Source: Caldimonas manganoxidans ATCC BAA-369
GTDB taxonomy: Bacteria > Pseudomonadota > Gammaproteobacteria > Burkholderiales > Burkholderiaceae_C
Assembly: GCF_000381125.1 (NCBI RefSeq)
Contig: NZ_KB905960.1
Location: 1-32,946, forward strand
Direction of reading: 5' to 3'
DNA length: 32,946 nt
The position numbers and the translations under genes are program-made. Under the pieces are notes generated by a model that was given only the letters and a program-made list of their open reading frames with translations, did no database searches and had not been told where the DNA came from. Of this stretch, positions 9,251 to 16,798 are shown piece by piece; positions within the stretch are counted from its first letter, which is position 1; each line of letters opens with the position of its first letter.

Positions 9251-9531
9251 GGGTGCAAAGCCTGTCGGAAGTCCTGGAAAGCGGCCAAGATTGGGATTCT
9301 ACGAGGGCGGCCGATTCGGCGCCGGCTCGCTGCGGCGCTCAGCGTGCTCCCACGGCCGGCGCCATGGGGTCGGGGCCGGCGCTCTCCAAGTCGATGCGCG
9401 GCAGCACGATCTTCGGCGCACGCGCCACTGCGAGCCGCCTTGCGACAGCACCGGGGTCTCGAACAGCCCCGGAAAATCCGGGGCCGCCGCGTTTTGCATT
9501 GATGTCGCCATGCACCACACGCACGCTGCGG

Positions 9532-9640
9532 TCGGGCTCGGCCCATGGGTCTCGTAGAGATGAAACCGCGGTGTCAGCAAATTGGTCAGATGCACCCGCA
9601 AGCAATGCCCTGCTTGCAGCCGCAGAACCTCACACGCCGT
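9532..9640 (-). pseudogene. Possible remnant resembling a multicopper-oxidase N-terminal segment
   Basis: On the minus strand one frame reads EVLRLQAGHCLRVHLTNLLT, which looks like the 'L.V.AGDCLxVxLTNxL' strand pair of cupredoxin domains in multicopper oxidases. The frame then loses protein-like character, while a second frame continues with SVRVVHGDINAKRG and later APKIVLPRIDLE. There is no start codon, no ribosome-binding site and no copper-ligand motif. This may be a frameshifted remnant or chance; the call is weak. Confidence 0.2.
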
Positions 9641-9642
9641 TG

Positions 9643-9674
9643 AAAAAAAACGCCACCTGCAGTGACGGTGGCGT
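9643..9674 (-). terminator. Rho-independent terminator after amtB
   Basis: Read on the minus strand, ACGCCACC (9674-9667) pairs perfectly with GGTGGCGT (9657-9650) across a 9-base loop, followed directly by a run of eight T (9650-9643). It starts 62 bases beyond the amtB stop and would end the torF-glnK-amtB transcript before gshA. Confidence 0.92.
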
Positions 9675-9735
9675 CGTGGCGCTGGGGCCGGCGCCTGCGT
9701 GCCGCAGGGGCACGCAGGCGCGCAGGCCGCAGAGA

Positions 9736-11139
9736 TCATTTGCTGTAGGCCGTCTCGCCGTGCGAAGCGATGTCCAGGCCCTCGCGCTCGTCCTCTTCGG
9801 ACACGCGCAGGCCAATGACCAGATCGACGATCTTGTAGGCGATGAGCGACACCACGCCGGACCACACGATGGTCAGCAGCACGCCCTTGGCTTGAATCCA
9901 CACTTGCGAAGCGATGGAGAAGTCGGCCGCGCCAACACCCCCCAGGCCGGGCGCCGCGAACACACCGGTGAGCAAAGCGCCGACGATGCCGCCCACGCCA
10001 TGCACACCGAACACGTCCAGCGCGTCGTCGGCGCCGAGCATGCGCTTCAGACCATTGACCCCCCACAAGCAGATGAAGCCAGCGGCCAAACCGATGACGA
10101 TGGCGCCCATCGGGCCGACCAAGCCCGCCGCCGGGGTGATGCCCACCAGGCCAGACACCGCACCCGAGGCCGCCCCGAGCATCGAGGCCTTGCCCTTGGC
10201 CAGACCTTCACCGATGCACCAGGCCAGGGTGGCCGCGCCCGTGGCCACGATGGTGTTGATGAAGGCCAGCGAGGCTTGGGCATTGGCTTCCAGCGCCGAG
10301 CCGGCATTGAAGCCAAACCAGCCCACCCACAGCAGCGAGGCGCCCACCATGGTCAGCGTCAGCGAGTGCGGCGGCATGGCCTCCTTGCCGAAGCCAATGC
10401 GCTTGCCCACCATGTAGGCGCCCACCAGCGCGGCCACCCCCGCGTTGATGTGCACCACCGTGCCGCCGGCGAAGTCCAGCGCGCCGTCCTTGAACAGCAG
10501 CCCCTCGGAGAACCACACCATGTGGGCGATGGGCAGGTAGCTGAACGTAAACCACAGCACCGTGAACAGCAGCACCGCCGAGAACTTGATGCGCTCGGCA
10601 AAGGCGCCAATGATCAGCGCACAGGTGATGGCCGCGAACGTGGCCTGGAAGGCGATGAACACGTACTCGGGCAGCTTGGCCTGCGGCGAGAAGGTGTCGG
10701 CCAGCGACTCCTGCGTCACGCCCATCAGGAAGACCTTGTCCAGCGTGCCGATGAAGGCACCGCCGCCGCCGAAAGCCAGGCTGTAGCCGTAGAGCACCCA
10801 CAGCACGGTCACCAACGAGAAGATCACGAACACCTGCATCAGCACCGACAGCATGTTCTTGGCTCGCACCAGGCCGCCGTAAAACAGCGCCAGGCCGGGA
10901 ATGGTCATCAGGATGACCAACAGGGTGGCCGTCAACATCCAGGCCACGTCGCCCTTGTTCACCGTGGGCGTTGGGGCCTCTGCGGCAGCCGCCGGTGCGG
11001 TATCGGCGGCAGCAGCAGCGGCAGGCGCGGCCGCTTCGCTGAGCGCAGGCGCCGAGGCCGCAGCGTCTTGAGCGAAGGCGAGATCCACGACCCCGAGGGT
11101 CGACAGACCAAACGCCAAGATGGCTAGCAATTTCTTCAT
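9736..11139 (-). CDS. amtB: Ammonium transporter AmtB
   Basis: This inner-membrane ammonium channel has 467 residues. A signal peptide (1-23, ending AFA) is followed by an Ala/Pro-rich stretch of about 40 residues and then about 11 transmembrane helices. Family hallmarks are present: the pore twin histidines in GGTVVHINAG and FGVHGVGGIVGALLTG, the gate region FIAFQATFAAITCALIIGAFAER, and WVGWFGFNAGSALEAN. The start at 11139 places the signal peptide at the N-terminus; an in-frame start at 11304 would lie inside glnK. The Ala-rich N-terminal extension is common in beta-proteobacterial Amt proteins. GlnK, encoded 25 bases upstream, is the usual plug for this channel. Confidence 0.95.
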   Translation of the reverse strand: MKKLLAILAFGLSTLGVVDLAFAQDAAASAPALSEAAAPAAAAAADTAPAAAAEAPTPTVNKGDVAWMLTATLLVILMTIPGLALFYGGLVRAKNMLSVLMQVFVIFSLVTVLWVLYGYSLAFGGGGAFIGTLDKVFLMGVTQESLADTFSPQAKLPEYVFIAFQATFAAITCALIIGAFAERIKFSAVLLFTVLWFTFSYLPIAHMVWFSEGLLFKDGALDFAGGTVVHINAGVAALVGAYMVGKRIGFGKEAMPPHSLTLTMVGASLLWVGWFGFNAGSALEANAQASLAFINTIVATGAATLAWCIGEGLAKGKASMLGAASGAVSGLVGITPAAGLVGPMGAIVIGLAAGFICLWGVNGLKRMLGADDALDVFGVHGVGGIVGALLTGVFAAPGLGGVGAADFSIASQVWIQAKGVLLTIVWSGVVSLIAYKIVDLVIGLRVSEEDEREGLDIASHGETAYSK

Positions 11140-11164
11140 GGGTTGTCTCTCTGGGTCGATGGAA

Positions 11165-11560
<396 letters not shown>

Positions 11561-12232
11561 TTACATGGCCTTGGTCAGCGTGAGGATGAAGCGCGCTTTG
11601 TTGATGTCGCCGTAATAGTTCTTTTTGTTGGCCCCCACCACATGGCCTCCCAGCGAGAAGCCCGAGCCCAAGTCATAGGTGGCGCCCAGCTTGTAGTCGT
11701 AGTAGTCGGGCGGGGCTGCATCGCTGGCCCACAGCGTGTAGCCCAGCCCGGCATTGAGCGTGAGCTTGTCGATCAGCGGCAGGTTGGCCGACAGCGCAAA
11801 GTAGCCGGTGTTGCGGCTGTCGGGCACGGCGAAGTACTCGTCGGAGACCGTGTGCGAATACTTGAGCGCGAACGGGCCGTAGCTCAGACCGCCGTAAATT
11901 TCCGTGGTGTTGGCATCGGACAGTCCGGGATAGAGGTACTGCAGCACGCCGATGTCGTAGCCCAGGTCGGCCACTTCCCCTTTGTAGCCGCCATAGACAT
12001 CCATCTCGATGCCATTGGCGAAGTTGATGCTGGAGTTCCAGTTGCCGACGTAGAAGCCCCCGAGGCTGTAGTCGAAGCCGCCTTGGACGGCCGGTTTGTT
12101 GCCGGTCTGGTCCTGGCCGCGGAATTTGTAATTGGTGGTCAGGCTGAAGTTGGTGGCCACGCCTTCGGCCATCGCCGGAGCGGCGAGCACGGCAGAGGCC
12201 AAGGCGAGCGCGAGCAGGGTCTTGCGAGGCAT
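11561..12232 (-). CDS. TorF-family putative outer-membrane porin
   Basis: This is a 223-residue beta-rich protein with a Sec signal peptide (about 1-22, ending PAMA|EG). The mature part alternates aromatic and small residues (NFSLTTNYKFRGQDQT, FYVGNWNSSINFANG, GYFALSANLPLIDKL) as in small beta-barrels, and the C-terminus ends with a strand, RFILTLTKAM. This matches the family annotated as TorF putative porins, often found beside glnK-amtB in proteobacteria. The start at 12232 is chosen because AGGAG lies 7 bases upstream and the signal peptide begins there. The position suggests a role in the uptake of nitrogen compounds across the outer membrane, which is inferred. Confidence 0.85.
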   Translation of the reverse strand: MPRKTLLALALASAVLAAPAMAEGVATNFSLTTNYKFRGQDQTGNKPAVQGGFDYSLGGFYVGNWNSSINFANGIEMDVYGGYKGEVADLGYDIGVLQYLYPGLSDANTTEIYGGLSYGPFALKYSHTVSDEYFAVPDSRNTGYFALSANLPLIDKLTLNAGLGYTLWASDAAPPDYYDYKLGATYDLGSGFSLGGHVVGANKKNYYGDINKARFILTLTKAM

Positions 12233-12277
12233 GGACAAACTCCTGAAGGGGTGAAGGAATGAACCCGCAGCTGGAAC

Positions 12278-12293
12278 TGCAGGAAACATGCCA
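12278..12293 (-). promoter_or_regulatory. Sigma-54 promoter of torF-glnK-amtB
   Basis: On the minus strand the site reads TGGCATGTTTCCTGCA, against the sigma-54 consensus TGGCACG-N4-TTGCW. The invariant GG (12292-12291) and GC (12280-12279) are separated by exactly 10 bases. The predicted transcript start is near 12267, giving a leader of about 35 bases that includes the torF ribosome-binding site. Two NtrC-type boxes lie upstream. Confidence 0.82.
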
Positions 12294-12354
12294 TCGCCAA
12301 GCCGGCCCAGATCGCCCCAGGACGGCACATCGCGAGCCCATATCGGCACCTCGA

Positions 12355-12371
12355 CGCACGACCTCGGTGCA
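12355..12371. promoter_or_regulatory. NtrC-type binding site 1
   Basis: The sequence CGCACGACCTCGGTGCA has the dyad GCAC-N7-GTGC of NtrC sites (consensus TGCACC-N5-GGTGCA), with a perfect right half GGTGCA. Its centre lies about 96 bases upstream of the predicted sigma-54 start, a usual enhancer distance. Confidence 0.7.
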
Positions 12372-12382
12372 TTCGAGGCCGC

Positions 12383-12399
12383 TGCACCAGACCTGTGCC
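12383..12399. promoter_or_regulatory. NtrC-type binding site 2
   Basis: The sequence TGCACCAGACCTGTGCC again has GCAC-N7-GTGC, with a perfect left half TGCACC. Its centre is 28 bases beyond that of site 1, roughly 124 bases upstream of the predicted start. Paired sites of this kind allow cooperative NtrC binding. Confidence 0.7.
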
Positions 12400-12514
12400 C
12401 CCACAGCCACGGGGACTGCGGCAAGGCCTCGGAGCCGGCAGCAGCCGCCACAATGCAGGCTTGGGCACCTTGGCGTGCCCAGCAAAACAACCATGTTCAG
12501 GAGGACTCCCGTCC

Positions 12515-14041
12515 ATGTCGCTGGCCGTGATCCACAGCCGGGCGCTGGCCGCCTTGCAGGCCCCGCCCGTCACCGTCGAGGTGCATCTGGCCAACGGCCT
12601 GCCCAGCTTCACGCTGGTGGGCCTGGCCGACACCGAAGTCAAGGAAGCCCGTGAGCGTGTGCGCGCTGCGCTGATCAACAGCGGGCTGGACTTCCCTCAC
12701 AACAAACGCATCACCGTCAACCTGGCCCCTGCCGATCTGCCCAAGGAAACCGGCCGCTTCGACCTGCCCATTGCGCTGGGCATCCTGGCCGCGCAAGGCC
12801 AGATTCCCGCCGCCGCCTTGGACGGCTACGAGTTCGCCGGCGAGTTGTCGCTGGCCGGCGATTTGCGGGCCGTGCGCGGCGCCTTGGCCATGAGCCTGGC
12901 GCTGCGTCGCCAAGGCGCCGCGCGCGCGATGGTGCTGCCCCTGGACAGCGCCCGCGAAGCCTCCCTGGTCGAAGGCACGACCGTCTATGGCGCGCGGCAT
13001 TTGTTGGACGTGGTGCAGTCGCTGCTGCCGCCGCGCGCAGGCGAGCCACCCCCCCACGGCTGGGTGCGGGTGTGCGAGCGTCCTCAAGCCCAAGCTGTCG
13101 CTGGCCCCGATCTGCGCGAAGTCAAGGGCCAAGCCGGCCCGAAGCGGGCGCTGGAGATCGCCGCCGCCGGGGGCCACAGCGTGCTGATGGTGGGCCCGCC
13201 AGGCACGGGCAAGTCCATGCTCGCGCAGCGCTTTGCCGGCTTACTGCCTGCGCTGGACACCGAAGCGGCCCTGGAGTCGGCGGCCGTGCTCAGCCTGGTG
13301 GGCGCTTTCGATCCAGCGCGCTGGGGTCAGCGCGTGCTGCGCGCCCCGCACCACAGCGCCTCGCCGGTGGCGCTGGCCGGTGGGGGCTCGCCTCCGCGAC
13401 CGGGCGAAATCTCGCTGGCCCACCAAGGCGTGCTCTTTCTGGACGAGCTGCCCGAGTTCCCGCGCGCGGCGCTCGAAGTCCTGCGTGAGCCTTTGGAGAC
13501 CGGCCAGATCACCATCGCGCGCGCAGCGCACCATGTCGAGTTTCCGGCGCGCTTTCAACTGATCGCTGCGATGAACCCCTGTCCCTGCGGCTACCTGGGC
13601 TCGCGAGTGCGCGCCTGCCGCTGCAGCCCCGAGGCCGTGGCACGATACCAAGGCCGGCTCAGCGGACCACTGCTGGACCGCATCGACATCCAGGTCGAAG
13701 TCAACAGCGTGCCGCACGAGGAATTGCTGCGGCTGCCCGAAGGCGAGCCCAGCGCCGCCGTGGCCGAGCGTGTGGCTCGGGCCCGGCAACGGCAGCTGGC
13801 CCGCCAGGGATGCACGAACGCCCAGCTCCAAGGGGCGCAGCTCGATGCCCACTGTGGGCTCCATGACGATGCGCAGCGCTTCTTGCAGGCCGCAGCCAGC
13901 CGGCTGGGCTGGTCGGCACGCAGCCTGCACCGGGTGCTCAAAATCGCCCGCAGCATCGCCGACCTGGCCGGCGCCGACTTGCTGGCCATGGCCCATGTGG
14001 CCGAAGCGATCCAGCTGCGGCGTGTCCTGGTCGCGTCGTGA
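12515..14041 (+). CDS. comM: ComM / YifB-type AAA+ ATPase
   Basis: This is a 508-residue AAA+ protein of the magnesium-chelatase-like group. ComM is a helicase that promotes branch migration during natural transformation. The N-terminal Lon-like domain (about 1-170, starting MSLAVIHSRALAALQAP) is followed by the ATPase with Walker A GPPGTGKS (227-234) and Walker B VLFLDELPEF. The usual cysteine cluster of the family (NPCPCGYLGSRVRACRC) comes next, then a C-terminal lid domain. The ATG at 12515 has CAGGAGG about 10 bases upstream; in-frame upstream codons from 12395 lack family similarity. It diverges from torF across a 282-base control region. Confidence 0.93.
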   Translation: MSLAVIHSRALAALQAPPVTVEVHLANGLPSFTLVGLADTEVKEARERVRAALINSGLDFPHNKRITVNLAPADLPKETGRFDLPIALGILAAQGQIPAAALDGYEFAGELSLAGDLRAVRGALAMSLALRRQGAARAMVLPLDSAREASLVEGTTVYGARHLLDVVQSLLPPRAGEPPPHGWVRVCERPQAQAVAGPDLREVKGQAGPKRALEIAAAGGHSVLMVGPPGTGKSMLAQRFAGLLPALDTEAALESAAVLSLVGAFDPARWGQRVLRAPHHSASPVALAGGGSPPRPGEISLAHQGVLFLDELPEFPRAALEVLREPLETGQITIARAAHHVEFPARFQLIAAMNPCPCGYLGSRVRACRCSPEAVARYQGRLSGPLLDRIDIQVEVNSVPHEELLRLPEGEPSAAVAERVARARQRQLARQGCTNAQLQGAQLDAHCGLHDDAQRFLQAAASRLGWSARSLHRVLKIARSIADLAGADLLAMAHVAEAIQLRRVLVAS

Positions 14042-14065
14042 AGACCCTGGCGCGCCCACGCGCGC

Positions 14066-14446
14066 TCAGCCGTCGATGTGCCAGCGATGGCCGCATCGCT
14101 GGCATTGCACCTGCAGCCGCTGGCCGCCCTGGTCCTCGTCGATCAGACTCCAACGAGCATAGGCGTGACATGCCGGGCATTGCGCTTGATGGGCCACGTG
14201 CTCGGCATGCATCAGCAAAGCGAGATAGCGCCGCAGCGCCCACAGCCCGATGGCTGCACTGGCCGCAGCGCACAGGCCAACCCATGCCTGCACCAGCAGT
14301 GGGGCCCCACGCTCATAAGCCTCGGCGCTGCCCAGCAGGCCCACCAGGGACAGCACCAACAGCACGAGGTGCAGGTGGCTGAGGACGAGTTCACGCTCGT
14401 ACCATTTGCGAAAGCCGTGCTGGCGGATCATTTGTGCCATCGTCAT
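14066..14446 (-). CDS. Small membrane protein with C-terminal zinc ribbon
   Basis: This 126-residue protein of unknown function begins MTMAQMIRQHGFRKWYEREL. Two hydrophobic helices (about residues 23-44 and 50-72) are followed by a histidine-containing loop and a zinc-ribbon-like pair CPAC and CQRCG near the C-terminus. AGGAGG sits 5 bases before the chosen ATG; alternative ATG codons lie at 14467 and 14440. Similar short proteins with an opening 'RHGFRxWYERxL' occur in Burkholderiales, and none has a function I can name. It converges with comM, 24 bases apart, and lies 104 bases after cca. Confidence 0.72.
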   Translation of the reverse strand: MTMAQMIRQHGFRKWYERELVLSHLHLVLLVLSLVGLLGSAEAYERGAPLLVQAWVGLCAAASAAIGLWALRRYLALLMHAEHVAHQAQCPACHAYARWSLIDEDQGGQRLQVQCQRCGHRWHIDG

Positions 14447-14520
14447 CGCACCCTCCTGCCGCCCCACGGCGCCTGGCCCGAAGGCTCATGATCGCACCGG
14501 CGCAGCCCGCCCGGCAAGCC

Positions 14521-14537
14521 CCCATCGGAACGATGGG
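14521..14537 (-). terminator. Weak hairpin after cca
   Basis: CCCATCG (14521-14527) and CGATGGG (14531-14537) form a perfect 7-pair stem with a 3-base loop just beyond the cca stop. There is no T run on either strand, so it may pause or protect RNA rather than terminate alone. Confidence 0.35.
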
Positions 14538-14550
14538 CTCGGCTGGGTCC

Positions 14551-15771
14551 TCACAAGGCTTGGGCCACGGCCGCGACACGGGCCTCGTGGATGAGCGTGG
14601 CAATGCGAGGCCCGCTCAGGCCGCGGGCCTGGGCCTGTCGGGCGATCTCGCCAGCGTCCACCCCTTGCGCGGCGCGCAAGGCGCGGCGCAGCCGCTGGCC
14701 CTGCGGATAGTCCTGCTCGCCCAGACCGAGCCGGCCCCGGGCATCGCATTCACAGGCCAGCAAGATCTCCTCGAAGCGCTCGGGCTTGCGAAACGCATCG
14801 CAACGCTCCAGCAGGCGCACCAGGGCCGCGGCCGTCCACTCGCCGGCGCGGTGGATGTTGCCGTGTTCGCGCGCCACCACTTCGGCGATCTCGCGGCAGT
14901 CGCTGGGCACACGCAGACGCACGCACAGCTGGCGCAACAAGCCCACGCTGCGCTGCTCGTGCCCGATGTGACGCGGCCACAGCTGCGGCGGCGTGGTGCC
15001 CTTGCCCAGATCGTGCGTCAAACAAGCAAACCGCACAGGCAAAGACGCCTTCAGCCGCGCGGCCATGTCCAGCACCAGCATCAGGTGCATGCCCGTATCC
15101 ACCTCGGGGTGGTATTCGGCCCGCTGCGGCACGCCCCACAGCCGATCCACCTCGGGCAGCAGGCGTGCCAGGGCGCCACACTCGCGCAGCACCTCGAACA
15201 TGCGTGAGGGCTTCTTCTCCATCAGCCCACGCGACAGCTCCTGCCACACGCGCTCGGGCACCAAGTGATCGACCTCGCCGTGCTCGACCATCTGGCGCAT
15301 CAGCATCAGCGTCTCGGCCGCCACGCTGAACTCGGTGAAGCGCGCCGCAAAGCGGGCCACGCGCAGGATGCGCACCGGATCCTCGGCAAACGCCGGTGAG
15401 ACATGCCGCAGCACCTGGTCCTGCAGATCGCGCACACCGCCGAAAGGGTCGATCAGGCGGCCGTCTTCGTCCTCGGCGATGGCATTGATCGTCAGGTCGC
15501 GGCGCTGGAGGTCTTGCTCCAGGGTCACGTCCGGCGCCGCATGGAAGACAAAGCCATGGTAGCCGTGGCCCGTCTTGCGCTCGGTGCGCGCCAGCGCATA
15601 TTCCTCATGCGTCTGAGGATGCAAGAACACCGGGAAATCGCGCCCCACCGGCGTGAAGCCCGAGGCGATCATGGCCTCGGGGGTGGCGCCCACGACCACC
15701 CAGTCGCGGTCGCTGACCGGCAGGCCGAGCAGCCGGTCGCGCACGGCACCCCCGACCATGTAGACCTTCAT
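14551..15771 (-). CDS. cca: CCA-adding tRNA nucleotidyltransferase with HD domain
   Basis: Cca adds and repairs the CCA end of tRNAs using CTP and ATP. The 406-residue length fits the multifunctional gammaproteobacterial-type enzyme (E. coli 412). The class II nucleotidyltransferase head starts [18 protein letters not shown] with metal-binding Asp21 and Asp23 (SDRDW). The tRNA-binding neck includes [13 protein letters not shown] and [16 protein letters not shown]. An HD phosphohydrolase domain follows, with [10 protein letters not shown] and [11 protein letters not shown]. The start at 15771 is set by homology; codons upstream overlap the NDUFA9-like gene region and look random. No strong ribosome-binding site is visible. 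A small hairpin (15791-15804) separates it from the upstream gene. Confidence 0.95.
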   Translation of the reverse strand: MKVYMVGGAVRDRLLGLPVSDRDWVVVGATPEAMIASGFTPVGRDFPVFLHPQTHEEYALARTERKTGHGYHGFVFHAAPDVTLEQDLQRRDLTINAIAEDEDGRLIDPFGGVRDLQDQVLRHVSPAFAEDPVRILRVARFAARFTEFSVAAETLMLMRQMVEHGEVDHLVPERVWQELSRGLMEKKPSRMFEVLRECGALARLLPEVDRLWGVPQRAEYHPEVDTGMHLMLVLDMAARLKASLPVRFACLTHDLGKGTTPPQLWPRHIGHEQRSVGLLRQLCVRLRVPSDCREIAEVVAREHGNIHRAGEWTAAALVRLLERCDAFRKPERFEEILLACECDARGRLGLGEQDYPQGQRLRRALRAAQGVDAGEIARQAQARGLSGPRIATLIHEARVAAVAQAL

Positions 15772-15815
15772 GGCCAGCAAGTGTAGCGGGCCGGCTTCAG
15801 CCGGTGCGCCCCCGC

Positions 15816-16775
15816 TCAGCCGCGACGGGCAAAAGCCCGGTACTGCAGGTAGCGGCTGCGCGGCTCGCGCCCACCCAGATAGCCCGCAGCCACCGAAGGC
15901 AGGTCCACCGGGGCAATCCCCAGAGCCTGCAGGCCCGGCAGCCGACCGCTGGCCACGTTGGGCACGCGCATCGACGCGATGTTGTCGCGGCTCATCAAAG
16001 GCTCGCCCGGCAGGCACTCAAACACCAGCGCCTGCAGCCAGCCCAGGACCTCGGGCAGGGGCACGATGGGCCGGGGATGGCCCGACAGCTCGCCGGCCAG
16101 GCGCACCAACTCGGCCAGGGTGTAGACCTGCGGTCCGGCGCATTCGTAGGTCTGGCCGATCGAGTCGGGGCGGTCCAAGGCGTGGACCAGGGCCTGGGCC
16201 ACATCGCCCACCCACACCGGCTGGAAGCGGGCCCGCGCACCGGCCAGCGGCAGCACGGGAAAGACACGCTGCAACGCCGCAAAGAGGTTGAGAAAGCGGT
16301 CTTCGGCCCCAAAGATCACCGACGGTCGCAGCACCGTGAGATCGAGCCCGGACTGCGCTCGCAGCACGGCCTCGCCCTCGGTCTTGCTGCGCAAGTAATG
16401 CGAGGGGGCACCTTCGCCCACGCCCAATGCGCTGACATGCAGCAAGCGGCGCACGCCTTGCTCGGCACACACCTGGGCCAGCTGGCGCGGCAGCGCCACG
16501 TGCACGCGCTCGAAGTCGGCGGCTCGGCCATGCAGGATGGCCACGAGATTGATGACCGCATCGCAGCCGGCCACTAGGCGGCGCAACTGGGCCGGATCGT
16601 GCACATCGGCCTGGACCAGCTCCACCGTGGGCAACATCTGGATGTGCTTGGCCCGCGCGGGCCGTCGGCTGGGCACACGGATGATGCCTCCGCCACCGCC
16701 GTTGCGTTCGACCAGGCGTTCGCACAGATGGCGGCCCACGAAGCCGGTGCCGCCAAGGACGAGGATCTTGTTCAT
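15816..16775 (-). CDS. NDUFA9-like NAD(P)-binding epimerase/dehydratase family protein
   Basis: This 319-residue extended short-chain dehydrogenase-like protein resembles the complex I NDUFA9 subunit family. The Rossmann motif [10 protein letters not shown] lies at residues 8-17; later blocks are [57 protein letters not shown] and [12 protein letters not shown]. The classical YxxxK is present as YLRSK. The bacterial role is not settled; quinone biosynthesis or electron-transfer maintenance have been suggested for relatives. The start chosen is ATG 16775 (MNKILVLGG). Another ATG at 16799 overlaps the stop of the transglycosylase gene by one base and could be translationally coupled, adding 8 residues. 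Confidence 0.85.
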   Translation of the reverse strand: MNKILVLGGTGFVGRHLCERLVERNGGGGGIIRVPSRRPARAKHIQMLPTVELVQADVHDPAQLRRLVAGCDAVINLVAILHGRAADFERVHVALPRQLAQVCAEQGVRRLLHVSALGVGEGAPSHYLRSKTEGEAVLRAQSGLDLTVLRPSVIFGAEDRFLNLFAALQRVFPVLPLAGARARFQPVWVGDVAQALVHALDRPDSIGQTYECAGPQVYTLAELVRLAGELSGHPRPIVPLPEVLGWLQALVFECLPGEPLMSRDNIASMRVPNVASGRLPGLQALGIAPVDLPSVAAGYLGGREPRSRYLQYRAFARRG

Positions 16776-16798
16776 GAGGTGTCCACCAAACAGGGCCA

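Larger units (their letters stand above)
9251..9735. other. Intergenic region between amtB and gshA
   Basis: These 485 bases carry no convincing intact gene. They hold the amtB terminator (9643-9674) and, below it, a possible decayed coding segment (9532-9640). The remaining part towards 9251 should contain the gshA promoter, but no clear -35/-10 pair was seen. Confidence 0.6.

Noticed and set aside
9253-11127. Plus-strand open frame opposite amtB
   Set aside because: It overlaps the terminator and amtB on the other strand, and its product is a His/Gln/Arg-rich shadow without a fold.
12366-12388. GGTGCA-N11-TGCACC dyad as a third NtrC site
   Set aside because: The half-sites point the wrong way (everted) for NtrC; the dyad arises because one half of each true site lies here.
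12452-12475. A second sigma-54-like match near comM
   Set aside because: The GG and GC pairs are 11 bases apart rather than 10, which is not tolerated by sigma-54.
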